A stretch of DNA of 64,000 bases from NCBI GenBank assembly GCA_027605045.1, contig JAQFWX010000001.1, forward strand, positions 2,914,001 to 2,978,000. Reading direction: 5' to 3'. A model generated the notes under the pieces. It searched no databases. It had not been told where the DNA came from and saw only the letters and a list, made by a program, of their open reading frames with translations. Each line of letters starts with the position of its first letter. The stretch's first letter is position 1. The translations under genes were made by a program, and so were the position numbers. This document shows, piece after piece, positions 11,131-21,187 of the stretch. The stretch is from Phallus indusiatus. Lineage: Eukaryota > Basidiomycota > Agaricomycetes > Phallales > Phallaceae.

Positions 11131-12531
11131 TTAGGAGCTGAATGCCGTATTTCCATGTTCATACCAACATTCCCATTCATGCCCTGGAAGGTATTCTTGA
11201 GCCATCCCAACGTCACAAAAGCGACAGAATTTAATTCGGTAAACCTTAGAGCCGGAAGCTCTAGGAGGCGAAGATGAACTAGGCTCGGGGAGGGGATTGA
11301 CACGGCTCACTGTCGTGTATGAAGGAGGCGAGTCATTGATAATGCTATTTTCGGATTTGTGGAAAGTACGGTCAAATTCCCTGCGCAGCTCCTCGACAGA
11401 GATTGGGCTAGAGCAAGCCGCTCCCGAATTTTGAGAGTCAACCGCTGTGTATCATTGAGAATGATGGAATGGAAACAAAGAGAAAACAAGAAAGCAAGTC
11501 CTCACAATTTTTTTGCTTGGATTTTCCCTTAGATGTTTCAGAATCCACGAACATAATATCGTCAATGGAAATAGAGTGTTCTGGGAAAACCACCGTTAGT
11601 GGGTCAGAAGAGAAAATTTGAATAGAGAAAAGCTCTTACTAGATTTGCTCTGATAGTCTTCGACATCTTGAAGCATTTCGTTCACTACAGAACTAGAACA
11701 TCTTGGTGAATAAAGTTCGGCAATGCGTCGACCTCGATGAGTGTTATATGCTAGAATATATTGAGATTATTAATAATTTATTATGCAATAAAAAGAAAAT
11801 ACGTACCATGATAAGAGATCCTTCTCTGAGAGCGACGAATTTCGCGCGAATGGTTTTGAAATACCAGGGCTCTCATGGAGACACTCGCTGGTTGTACCTC
11901 TATGCCATAATTAAATTGAACGTCAGTTTCAGGACTTCCGGACTGGTAACGAACCTCCATCCGGATCCATAGAGGGATATATAGCCCACTTAGTCGCAGT
12001 AGTGCGGAGTGTATTGATAGACACTACAACGTTTTCTGAAGGTGCAATAAACAGTGATTTAAAATAAAACTTACTATATAATCCGCACCGTGAACAGGCC
12101 ATAAAATGACCGAATTGGCCTTTTCTCACTTCAAGGAATTGTAGTTTATCTTCTTTGAGACCACAGTAGCACTCAAATGCGAGTCTTCGGGTTCTAAAGT
12201 ACTGCTTAAAGCCTTTTGGGTCGACTAAGCGACCTTTTTGGGTCAGGGGACTGAACGAATGTTAAATAACAAGTATAAAAGTAGAAAGAAACACTTACAA
12301 GGGAAACTCCTGGACTTGCCCTTCAACGCGGTCGAAAAAGACCAAGTTGGGAGAAGTTTCTTGAAGGTCAAGGGAGGTTTTAAACAGAGAGCCTAGCGCA
12401 TTGCGGCTCTTAGAAATTTTGTCAGCCTGAGAGGCGAGCCAGTCAGAAACGAACTCTTCAAGCTGAGCTCTTCTGGATCTGAGGGAAGAGTGATGGGGTG
12501 AGTTTTTCCTGAGAGATTGGCTGAAGAACAT
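11131..12531 (-). CDS. Cargo gene 1: Cys-rich protein of unknown function
   Basis: Seven exons splice cleanly in one frame: 12531-12299, 12250-12075, 12035-11955, 11899-11807, 11750-11640, 11580-11506 and 11444-11131. All have GT-AG introns of 39-61 bp. The roughly 360-residue product has a zinc-ribbon-like middle (CYCGLKEDK, then FMACSRCGLY), reminiscent of GRF-type zinc fingers, though I cannot confirm that. A Ser/Pro-rich linker follows, and then a second Cys/His patch (FCRFC, PGHEWEC) at the C-terminus. No catalytic motif is visible. The consistent splicing argues for a real, conserved gene carried by the giant element. Its role, perhaps nucleic-acid binding for transposition, is inference. 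Confidence 0.7.
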
Positions 12532-12539
12532 GGCCTTGG

Positions 12540-13208
12540 TTGCGACTCTGGAGACACTCTTTCGTCGGGCTTTTATGTGTCTAAGCCACTCATTTCCATG
12601 CCCCTATGAAACGTAAAAAATTTCTAAGTCTATTTTTTTGCGCAGATTTTTCTTTCGCCGTTGGGCTCGTTGCTACCCCTCGAACGATTCAAAACACTTA
12701 GCTGTCGTTTGTCGTTTGTCATTAAATTTTAATGGATATGCAGGCACAAGTGACCTGAAAAAAAAAACCTTTCCCAGAGCACCGAAAATACGTGAATGTT
12801 TGTAGATTTAAAGCAGATCCAGAAATTTTCAGCCTTTGGTGCATGTGTTTGACCGGCTTAAACACAGTCCGTGCTGTACTGTTCCGTTCGGACTCCTTTA
12901 AAGCGTACAGCTGACGCCCGATCCCTTTGAGAAAATTGAGACTGTTTTTTTTTAAAAAATTCGCTTAAACGCCTATTGCTCAGTTGGTTAAATGTGTTAT
13001 GTAAATAATGTTGCTCTATGTTGCTCTACAGTTTATTTCCGTGGTCTAGATTTTCCTGGGCTCTGCTTGTATGCGCGTTGACCGGGCCATCTGAGCCTAT
13101 CGGTCCCTAACAACGCTGATAATGGCTGAGACAAAATTCACGGTATTCAAAATAAGAAAATTGAATCATTTTTCTATCTCGATCCTTACGTTTAAACGAT
13201 TCAAATAT
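12540..13208. other. Gene-free spacer within the giant element
   Basis: This is the upstream region of cargo gene 1 followed by AT-rich sequence. No supported gene was found. Confidence 0.5.
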
Positions 13209-13216
13209 TCGCCTGT

Positions 13217-13802
13217 TAGTGTGGCCGCGGTTCGGTTCGGTCCGGTTTTTTGACACTTTTTGCCGAACCGAAAACCGAACCGATGGTTCGGTTCGGGAAA
13301 TTTCGCTGAACCGAACCGTTTTACATTGGTTCGGTTCGGTTCGGTTTTTATTGGTTCGGTTCAGTGGTTCGAACCGGTTCACAATAATACTTGAAATTTT
13401 CTAGATTTCAACGAATTTAGATGATTTTGGACAGTTTTTTGCTTATGTAACACGGGCGCCTATTTAAGCGCCCAACTTATCTTATAGATATTCGAAAAAT
13501 ATTTATGACATATTTTTTTATTCCCATTTTGGGCAATTTTTGAGCTCTCTAGAGCCAAAATAAAAAAAAAATCACGACAACATTCACCATTTTGACTCAG
13601 TTATATAGCAATATGTGACTCGGTTTCTGAACCGGTTCGAAATGGTTCCTATCGGTTCGGCAATTTTTCAAAAATTTCCGAACCGTGAACCGAACCGTTT
13701 GAAAGACCGAACCGAACCGAACTGATAAATTGGTTCATTTCGGTCTTTTTTTCGGTTCGGTTCGGTTCGGTTCGGTCCGAAAACCGAACCGCGGCCACAC
13801 TA
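13217..13802. mobile_element. hAT-like MITE made of TTCGG repeats
   Basis: A 586-bp element with terminal inverted repeats starting TAGTGTGGCCGCGG. It is flanked by the 8-bp direct repeat TCGCCTGT (13209-13216 and 13803-13810). Both subterminal regions are arrays of CGGTT/AACCG pentamers facing each other, so the whole element can fold back. The 8-bp target duplication and the TAGTG..GGCC end fit the hAT superfamily. It encodes no transposase. The Arg/Asn/Pro-rich frames across it are by-products of the pentamer repeat. Confidence 0.85.
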
Positions 13803-14008
13803 TCGCCTGTATTCGCCGTCTGCTCATGTATGCCACTAAGTCTAGCATTTTAGGTTCATAACAACGTTCCCCGTGCCTGTATAATATAATTTGTACTGTT
13901 TTACATATTCTGAGGGCGTTTTGGATTTTTTAATTATATTGTTGGTACCTCAGCCTGCATACTACAGCCTGCATGCAACGGATATGCCATCGGTCCGGTT
14001 TCAACCTG

Positions 14009-14077
14009 TGAAATTTTACGACGGCAAACTCTGAAATTTCACGACGGCGAACTCTGAAATTTTACGACGGTGAACTT
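14009..14077 (+). repeat. Three tandem 23-bp repeats upstream of the transposase
   Basis: Copies start at 14009, 14032 and 14055. Each begins TGAAATTT and contains ACGACGG. They end about 90 bp before the transposase ATG at 14166. They could bind a regulator or the transposase itself, but no such function is shown by the sequence. Confidence 0.8.
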
Positions 14078-14720
14078 AGGTGAAAATTTGCGGTAAATCT
14101 ATAATACTGGTATCCACATAAATACGTTGAATTTTTCATAGGTCTGAGTTCGTCAAAACACTCCTATGTTCACTGCGGAAGAGCAAGACGCCATCTATCG
14201 TGCACAAGAAGTCCTTCAACAAGCCGGACTACGTCCTGAAGACATTTTCGCAAGAGACGTTCCGGCTGATACAGGTTCAGTGCATGCTAAACCTCTCTTT
14301 GATTATATACCACCTCAGATTATTTTTTTCACCCCCGATGAACTCAAAGCTCAAAAGGGTCGTCTCACGCGGAAATCCCATATTCATGGTTTGGTTGATC
14401 ATCCCGTCAACGCTATTGTCGAATTTCCCGCGACAGGCAATGAAAACAATATTGCGATCGGCCATAGGTTCAAGGTTCATCCCGAAAACTTCGTTCACCC
14501 CAAAGGCAACATTCAATATTCATTGGGCAGACAACATTCAATGCATAAGGTGAAATGCTTGCTTCTCTGCGACAAGGATACTGGCGAGGGAGTTATATGC
14601 GAGCAGATTAAAACGAGCTGTCCGTTGTTTCTTTGATATTTTTCTTCACTAAATTTACTCTTTATTTTTACAGGCTGCTCAATTAAAAAGTGTTCTTTTA
14701 ATCCTACTCCATCACAGAAC

Positions 14721-15119
14721 TGTCAGGGTACGCTACCGCGTCCCCTTACTTTCCTTATTTATTATCATCGGTATATGTTTATTTCTATTTCATTTACATT
14801 TCCCGTCCATTACTTCCATTTTCCGTTTCCTCGTTCTGCCTCTATTTCACTTTCTTTACTCGCGCGCGTCGCGCGCTCGTACTCGGCGTGATGCCCGTGA
14901 CATCACGTCGCTTAGGTTCGGTTCGGGCGCCTAGCACTTAGTTGTGTCAGGGCCGCACGCCGCGCTATCGTTTTTCATGTATATAGTCGCTGTCCCTAGA
15001 GTGAGGGTCCCTAAGCTTGTTCTCTTAGGATCCCCTCCCTCTAGGTGAGTAGTTAGTGTTTTCCGCAATATATTATCTTAGGATCCCCTCCCTCTAGCCT
15101 GAGCTGAGTAGCCCTAACA
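14721..15119 (+). repeat. 5' LTR of the chromovirus
   Basis: Begins TGTCAGGG and ends CCCTAACA. A TATA-like GTATATAG is at about 14979-14986. About 30 bp downstream, 15013-15023 reads AAGCTTGTTCT, a likely transcript start because it is complementary to the primer site after the LTR. Confidence 0.9.
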
Positions 15120-15121
15120 GT

Positions 15122-15132
15122 AGAACAAGCTT
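15122..15132 (+). promoter_or_regulatory. Self-priming primer-binding site
   Basis: AGAACAAGCTT lies 2 nt after the 5' LTR and is the exact 11-nt reverse complement of 15013-15023 within the LTR. No tRNA-type site beginning TGG is present. In Tf1-group elements an 11-nt site folds onto the first bases of the transcript to prime minus-strand DNA, and this geometry matches. Confidence 0.7.
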
Positions 15133-15280
15133 CTACTCGCAGACTGGCCGTTTTTATCGACACTCGCTATCGAAAAATCGCTCGACACCGACTATCGCAG
15201 TGTCGTATTTTTCCCTCGAGTCCCGTCTATAACCGACCCTCTGCTCCATCTTAAAAACCCCATTTTCCTTTCTCTCTCTC

Positions 15281-16591
15281 ATGGACTCTTCTCCTCCACC
15301 CTCTGCACCCCCACTCGTCACCCTCAACGATGTGGCGACTATTATTATGCGGCAGTTCGCGGAAATGGATGCCCGCCTGGCAAGACAGGAATCCCAGGCC
15401 TCACAGATGATTGAGGTGCTGCAGAGCATCCGAGACGCGGCTAGAGCTGCTCCAACCCAAAACTCCCCTGTGGGCGACGCGTCCTCGTCTGGACAACCAC
15501 CGGCTCCTGAGCATCAAGCCAGTTCACGCTCTTCCCGAAATACCCGACCTGCTGTACCTCCTTCGTTCGACGGAGATCGCTCCAAGGGTCGCGCCTTTTG
15601 GAACACTGTCGAGTTTTACATGAGTATATGCAGTCGCGATTTCGAGACTGATGAACTCAAGATCGGCTGGGCGATGTCGTACATGAACGAAGGTCGCGCC
15701 CTTACCTTCAGCGAATCTATGCTGAAAAGGTATCAAAGAGGAGAGAAGCCCTTCGCTGACTGGGATGCCTTCCGGGAAAGATTCAAGGCCGATTTCTTTC
15801 CACAATCCGAGCAAGAAGACGCCATCAACACCCTCTACTCCAACCGCTATGTCCAAGGCAACAGGACTGTAGAGGAATATGTAGACGCCTTCCGCGTACT
15901 CATTGAGCACGCTGGCTTTACGGAAGGTCTCGCCATCAACACGTACTTTCGTAATGGTTTAGACCCGGCAATTGCATCTCTGGTAGCGACGATGAAGGAC
16001 CGACCCGCACTCCACGACTACGAAGGCTGGATCAGGCAAGCACGCATGTTTGACATGGACAGGCGTGCCAACGAGGCCTTCACCGCTGCTCGCCGTCGAC
16101 TCGTGGGCTCTGGAACGGCTCAGACAAATCCCGCAGCTGTCCCCATTAATCGACCTCGCCCCAACCCTTTTCCGTCGTATCAGACCCTCCAGATCCAGAG
16201 GAGGCCCCCTGCCCCTTCCTATCAGGCTCCTCCCTATCCACCTCCCAGGCCAGCATCTCAAATCGTGCCCACGTTGCCTCCAAGACCTGCGGCTCCTGCT
16301 CCTGCACCACAGGTTAGGCATGATCCGATGGACGTTGACGCTGCCCGTCGACGTGCTGGCCCAGAATCAACCAGGTGTCGTCGCTGTGGAGCAGCAGGCC
16401 ATTGGGCTCGCGAATGCCCTCGTGCGTATGACATCCGATATCTTCAACCCGAGGAATTAGACGACAGTATCGCGCATCTGCTGGCCCAGAAAGATGCGCT
16501 AGAAGCCCAGACACGTGGTGACTCTGCTCTGACAGAGGGGGAGACTGTAGCTGCAGCAGAGGTAGAGGATTTTCAAAACGGCGACGAGTGA
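15281..16591 (+). CDS. gag: Chromovirus Gag polyprotein
   Basis: 436 residues from the ATG at 15281. The N-terminal part has a short coiled segment (about 20-50), then the retrotransposon Gag core (about 95-270, including FWNTVEFYMS and RFKADFFPQ). A Pro-rich linker follows, then one CCHC zinc knuckle near residue 366 with spacing C-x2-C-x4-H-x4-C. It forms the virus-like particle and binds RNA. The stop TGA overlaps the next frame by 4 bases, so Pol needs a -1 frameshift or reinitiation. I see no canonical slippery heptamer in the 16522-16591 overlap. Confidence 0.93.
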   Translation: MDSSPPPSAPPLVTLNDVATIIMRQFAEMDARLARQESQASQMIEVLQSIRDAARAAPTQNSPVGDASSSGQPPAPEHQASSRSSRNTRPAVPPSFDGDRSKGRAFWNTVEFYMSICSRDFETDELKIGWAMSYMNEGRALTFSESMLKRYQRGEKPFADWDAFRERFKADFFPQSEQEDAINTLYSNRYVQGNRTVEEYVDAFRVLIEHAGFTEGLAINTYFRNGLDPAIASLVATMKDRPALHDYEGWIRQARMFDMDRRANEAFTAARRRLVGSGTAQTNPAAVPINRPRPNPFPSYQTLQIQRRPPAPSYQAPPYPPPRPASQIVPTLPPRPAAPAPAPQVRHDPMDVDAARRRAGPESTRCRRCGAAGHWARECPRAYDIRYLQPEELDDSIAHLLAQKDALEAQTRGDSALTEGETVAAAEVEDFQNGDE

Positions 16592-17577
16592 ACGATGCAC
16601 CCTCGTTGCCGACATCTAATAGATTCGACATTTTGTACATAGATCGCGAACAAAATGACACTTCTGATTCGAATCTAACTACCCCTGCTGCATCCCCTGC
16701 TAAACCCGAAGAATCGTCTCCACCTGCTACACGCTCTGTTTCAACTCCATGTATGCTGTCGCCTTCTCGACGTCGCGCGTTGCCAAGCGAATACCGACTC
16801 GCAGCTACTGCTGGTACGCAGAAGCTAGAGATCCCGGTGGAACTACAGAGTGTTGACACTGGAGCCCTGCTGCACAGCAAGGCCATGCTGGACACTGGAG
16901 CTAGCGGTATGTTCCTCGATCGCGACTTTGTCGAGAAACATCGGCTTCCCTCCGTGCGTCTTGCTAAACCAATTCCCGTGTTCAACGTTGATGGTACGCC
17001 CAACCACGCTGGCTCTATCACCCACGTCGTTGACCTGGTTGTTCGATTTCGGGATCATTCCGAACGCACCTTGTTCGCCGTTACCTCGCTCAAGTATCCC
17101 GTCCTATTTGGGCTGCCGTGGTTCAAGGCTCACAATCCCGTCATAGACTACACAACTGGTCAAGTGGAGTTCATGCGCTGCAGCCCCAGTTGTCGGTCTT
17201 GTGCTCCACGCTGGCCAGCGGGTAAGCTCTCTAAGCGCGCGTTCCAACAGATCCGACGCGCACCTTTACCAGAGCTCGACAACACTGAGGCCGATGATCC
17301 TGATATACCAGACCTGGTTGATGTCGAGTCTGAGATTGAAGAGGGTGATCGACTGTTCGCGATATCAATGCTACCCGACGAGCCCGACACTCACCGCATA
17401 TATGCCACCGAGACTATCTCCCAGCGACTGGCTCAGGCCCACGCCAACAACGCAGACGCACCAGCTCCCAAGGGTTTCGGGACATCGTGCCAGAGATGTT
17501 CCACGACTTTGCCGACATTTTCTCGAAGGAGTCATTCGATTCGTTGCCGCAGTCGAAGAAGTGGGATCACCCGATAG
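16522..17577 (+). CDS. pol: Chromovirus protease region (start of Pol)
   Basis: The frame is open from 16522, just after a TGA, and lies -1 relative to gag. It holds the retropepsin active-site motif LDTGASG near 16889-16909 and a second strand with LFGLPWF near 17104-17124. There is no strong own ATG near the start. It runs to a stop at 17577, about 90 bases past the start of the reverse transcriptase frame. The two frames meet at a slippery-type heptamer at 17472-17478. Confidence 0.85.
   Translation, partial: LCSDRGGDCSCSRGRGFSKRRRVNDAPSLPTSNRFDILYIDREQNDTSDSNLTTPAASPAKPEESSPPATRSVSTPCMLSPSRRRALPSEYRLAATAGTQKLEIPVELQSVDTGALLHSKAMLDTGASGMFLDRDFVEKHRLPSVRLAKPIPVFNVDGTPNHAGSITHVVDLVVRFRDHSERTLFAVTSLKYPVLFGLPWFKAHNPVIDYTTGQVEFMRCSPSCRSCAPRWPAGKLSKRAFQQIRRAPLPELDNTEADDPDIPDLVDVESEIEEGDRLFAISMLPDEPDTHRIYATETISQRLAQAHANNADAPAPKGFGTSCQRCSTTLPTFSRRSHSIRCRSRRSGITR
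17472..17478 (+). promoter_or_regulatory. Putative -1 frameshift heptamer (G GGT TTC)
   Basis: In the protease frame the codons are AAG GGT TTC, giving a canonical X XXY YYZ heptamer. Slipping back one base continues as RDIVPEM in the reverse transcriptase frame, which is conserved-looking sequence. A one-base deletion in this copy would give the same picture, so programmed frameshifting is only one reading. Confidence 0.45.
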
Positions 17578-19511
17578 AACTTGTGCCAGGTTCCGAGCCC
17601 AAGTCTTGCAAGATCTACCCGCTGTCACCTAACGAACAGGCCGAGTTAGATGCGTTTCTGGAAGAGAACCTTGCGTCTGGACGAATCCGGCCCTCCAAGT
17701 CGCCCATGGCGTCCCCGGTGTTCTTCATTAAGAAGAAAGATGGCTCTCTTCGCCTTATTCAGGACTATCGCGCGTTGAATGCCATGACAATCAAGAATCG
17801 CTACCCGCTGCCTCTGATCTCGGAACTCATCAACAAACTGCAAGGTGCCCGGTACTTTACCAAGCTGGACGTGCGCTGGGGTTACAACAACGTACGGATA
17901 AAGGAAGGAGATGAGTGGAAGGCCGCTTTCCGCACCAATCGTGGCCTCTTCGAGCCCTTGGTGATGTTTTTTGGTCTCACTAACAGTCCTGCCACCTTCC
18001 AGACAATGATGAATGAGATCTTTGAAGACATGATCTCGGAAGGTGTCGTTGCCGTCTATATCGACGACATTCTCATTTACACTCGGGATCGGGAACAGCA
18101 CGACAGGGTGACACGACGCGTTCTCGAACGTCTCCGTGAACACAAACTGTATCTCAAGGCAGAGAAGTGCGAGTTCTGCCGGACTAAGATCGAGTACTTG
18201 GGTGTTGTCATTTCCGAGAACACCGTCGAGATGGATCCCGCGAAAGTCTCGGGTGTCAGAGACTGGCCTGTCCCGAAGAACGTCACGGAGGTCCAGTCCT
18301 TCCTGGGCTTCGCCAACTTCTACCGTCGGTTTATCAAGGATTTCGCGCGTATTGCCAATCCCATGTTCGGGTTAACCAAGAAGGATACGTCCTTCGTCTG
18401 GTCCGACACTTGTCAGCACGCTTTCGATACTCTGAAGTCGTCAATCACCTCTGCTCCTATTCTCCTCATCCCCAACCCCGCTAATCCTTACCGGGTTGAA
18501 GCAGACAGCTCCGACTTTGCAACAGGCGCAGTTCTTTCACAGTTGTCGAGCGAAGACGGTAAATGGCACCCAGTTGCTTTCTTCTCGAAGGCCCTCAGTC
18601 CCGTTGAACGCAACTACGAGATTCACGACAAGGAGATGCTCGCTATCATACGGTCCTTAGAGGAATGGCGACACTTTCTTGAAGGCGCGTCTCACCCTAT
18701 CGACATACGGACTGATCACAAGAATCTCGAGTATTTCATGTCCGCGCGTAACCTCAATCGTCGTCAAGCCAGATGGTCAGTATATCTCTCACGATTCGAC
18801 TTTACTCTGCAGCATATACCGGGTAAGTCGATGGGTAAACCTGATGGCTTATCCCGTCGCCCAGATCATGGCTCGGGAAAGGACGACAATCGTGGCGTCA
18901 CCTTAATCCGACCCGAAATGTTTGCAATCAATGCTCTGCAAACATTCCGTCTTAAGGGGGAGGAGGAGGATCTTCTACGCCAGATTCGCAAGGCCAATCG
19001 GGAAGGCAAGGTTGAGGATAGTGTGTCCAAAGCCGTTGCAACACTTCGTGCACTGGGTGGTCGTTCGGCTCACTCGTCGGAATGGTTTGAAGACCAGGAC
19101 CTCCTCTACTATCGTGGCAAGGTTTATGTGCCAAATGTGGACGAATTGCGTCGGAAAATCCTTTCCAGACACCACGACACCAAACTCGGTGGTCACCCGG
19201 GTCGTTTCAAGACTCTTGAGCTCGTTTCGCGCACCTTTTGGTGGCCAGGTGTCTCTAGGTATGTACAACGCTATGTAGAGGCCTGCGACATGTGTCTACG
19301 TACGAAACCGTCTCGTCATGCCCCCTATGGACTTCTCCGACCCACAGAAGTGCCAAGTCGACCCTGGGAACACATCTCAGTCGACTTCATCGTGGAGCTG
19401 CCAGAATCCAACGGTTTCGACGCGATCCTCTCTGTCGTCGACTCTCTCACCAAACGGGTTCATTTCGTGCCGACATTTACGACACTTGACGCGACAGGTC
19501 TGGCCCGACTG
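17479..19511 (+). CDS. pol: Chromovirus Pol: RT, RNase H and first part of integrase
   Basis: The frame is open from about 17478. The RT has SPVFFIKKKDGSLR, then YIDDIL at about 18057-18075 (catalytic YxDD). RNase H follows with VEADSSDFATGAVLSQ and a later RTDHKN motif. The integrase has an H..H..C..C zinc region (SRHHDTKLGGH, ACDMC) and the first core strand (VDFIVELP, then VVDSLTK) before the frame is cut at 19511 by the nested LTR element. The open frame extends to 19688 only by reading into the nested LTR. Confidence 0.93.
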
Positions 19512-19812
19512 TGTAACAGTTTTTATCAGACCACAGAGGGGCCTGATAAAGGGTTTTCTTATTTTCCCACAAGTGCACAGAATTCCTGTCTATTGCTCAA
19601 TAAGGCTAATAGGGAATTACATGCAGTAGTAGTGGTAAAATTAAGATTAACTAATGTAACTACTAGTCACACCGCTGTAAGGGTGTGACGGGCGCTTAAG
19701 CGTCACGCTGTGACGCGCAAATACTACTGCTGCAGTGCCAAAGGCACTGCATGGGCACTAGGCCATTAATGGGCCCCAGGGGGGCCCATTCCTATATCCC
19801 AAATCCGTTACA
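19512..19812. repeat. First LTR of the nested element
   Basis: 301 bp, apparently identical to 21188-21488. It is itself hairpin-rich: arms of 8 bp at 19522-19550, 8 bp at 19666-19689, 7 bp at 19700-19716, 9 bp at 19731-19751 and 9 bp at 19769-19789. Confidence 0.9.
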
Positions 19813-19823
19813 TCTTCCCCGGC

Positions 19824-21176
19824 TGACTTGGGAACCAAGTCAAACTGAAGAAAAAGCAGGAGAAAAGGGATTGTCACGCGGCGCGTAACGTGACAGTCAC
19901 GCGTGACGCGTGACGCGCAAAAGCGCAAATAGGGAGGGGGGAATAAGGAATGGAAATGGGAAAGGAAGGACAAAATAAAAATAAATAAAACTCATCAGGT
20001 GATGATGAGGGAATGTACTGGACCATTTAAGTCCAATAATAAGTCCACTGTAGCCCAGAAATGACTGAGATAAATGACTGAGAGCATGACAGCAGACTGA
20101 CAGAATTATCCACTCTGTCAGTGTTCAAGGAACTCTAAAAAGATCCTTGGAGAGTCTGTTAGGACTACTGGATGATCTGGAGTCAGGAAATCTGACCCCT
20201 GTGCACCTCTGGGAGGCAGAGGTGCTCCTTCTGCTTGGAGCTGAAGGAAGGAAAAAAGATCCAAGGGAATTGGATGAAAAAATGAATGAATCACATGGTT
20301 TCCCATGTGACTCTTCCCCTGGTAAAATAGCCAAACAGCTATTTAACTTTTTCCTGTCTGCAAAGACAGGTGGGACTGAGGCAGGAGGAGCACCTGTCTC
20401 CATAGCCTCAGGCAACATTGCTGGGGGACTGGGAAGTTCCTCAGTTTGTTTATCTTCCTTTTGGAGTATAGGAAGATGATCTGGGATAAGCCCAGAAGCT
20501 TTCCTGTCCTCAGGAGGAGCAGGGGGACAGGCAGGAGGAGTGGGTACCTCTGGAGCTGCCTGTGGAGCTGGGAGAGGGCTAGGGACCTCTTTTCCAGCTT
20601 TTACATCACTAACAGTGATGGAACTACAGGCTAAGGTAGCCTGGGAACCTTCCATGCCTCCAGGAGGGGCAGGTAGAGGGGCAGGAGGAGCCCATGAAGC
20701 AGGATCTCCCCAGCTGGCTCTAAGGACTGGGAGGAACTCCAAACCAGTCTTTTCATCACTAAGGATGATTTTACTGATAAGAACAAGCTTATCAATGAGT
20801 TTCTGTCTGGTACAGACAGAGGAGTGGCTGTCAGAAGGCCATCTCATACCCCATCTTTCAAAGAAAGATGGTCTCAACTGACCCAATAGTACAGTTGTAA
20901 AATCAGCTGTAAAACTGCTGATATGAAGTGTCCTTGAAAGGACACAATCCTTAAATGGATCCCTGCTGGCTGCAGCAGGGATGAGGAGATCATCCAGCTC
21001 CTCAAGCTGGTCTGCCAAACTGGCAGTGTATCTGACTCTTTTAGAGTCAGTGTGAGTTCTTTCCAGCTTCTGGAAAGTGCTAAGGACATTGCCCAAAGCT
21101 TTGAGCCTGTACTGATACAGCTCTGTGGCTACAGACATAGGGTTTGGCAATAGCTCCACTATCTGTGGATGGAGCT
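19824..21176. repeat. Tiled short inverted repeats across the element interior
   Basis: Perfect inverted arms of 6 bp or more occur at 19824-19842, 19991-20009, 20096-20122, 20203-20225, 20259-20275, 20291-20310, 20325-20344, 20353-20370, 20452-20477, 20480-20496, 20503-20531, 20604-20620, 20627-20643, 20725-20749, 20775-20794, 20802-20820, 20851-20871, 20875-20897, 20902-20922, 20928-20945, 20959-20982 (10-bp arms), 20979-20995, 20994-21010, 21012-21026, 21032-21050, 21060-21076, 21094-21103 and 21152-21176. The spacing is one hairpin per 20-60 bases. The surrounding chromovirus does not look like this. Confidence 0.88.
20125..21159 (-). CDS. 344-codon ORF in the nested LTR element, unknown
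   Basis: The only long frame of the element, starting 29 nt inside one LTR. The N-terminal third looks helical (ELYQYRLKALGNVLSTFQKL, then LADQLEELDDLL). The middle is rich in Pro and Ala (APPAPLPAPPGG and similar), and the C-terminal part is rich in Ser. There is no zinc knuckle, protease or RT motif. It could be a rapidly evolved Gag-like protein, which would set the element on the minus strand. It could also be a chance frame: the palindromic sequence makes both strands alike and may keep stops rare. Confidence 0.4.
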   Translation of the reverse strand: MELLPNPMSVATELYQYRLKALGNVLSTFQKLERTHTDSKRVRYTASLADQLEELDDLLIPAAASRDPFKDCVLSRTLHISSFTADFTTVLLGQLRPSFFERWGMRWPSDSHSSVCTRQKLIDKLVLISKIILSDEKTGLEFLPVLRASWGDPASWAPPAPLPAPPGGMEGSQATLACSSITVSDVKAGKEVPSPLPAPQAAPEVPTPPACPPAPPEDRKASGLIPDHLPILQKEDKQTEELPSPPAMLPEAMETGAPPASVPPVFADRKKLNSCLAILPGEESHGKPCDSFIFSSNSLGSFFLPSAPSRRSTSASQRCTGVRFPDSRSSSSPNRLSKDLFRVP

Positions 21177-21187
21177 GTGCAAAAAGA

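Noticed and set aside
13107..13404. Open frames rich in Asn-Arg-Thr-Glu-Pro
   Set aside because: They are products of the CGGTT pentamer arrays of the MITE.
16314..17021. 235-codon minus-strand frame in the chromovirus
   Set aside because: Antisense shadow of gag and protease, which carry clear motifs on the plus strand.
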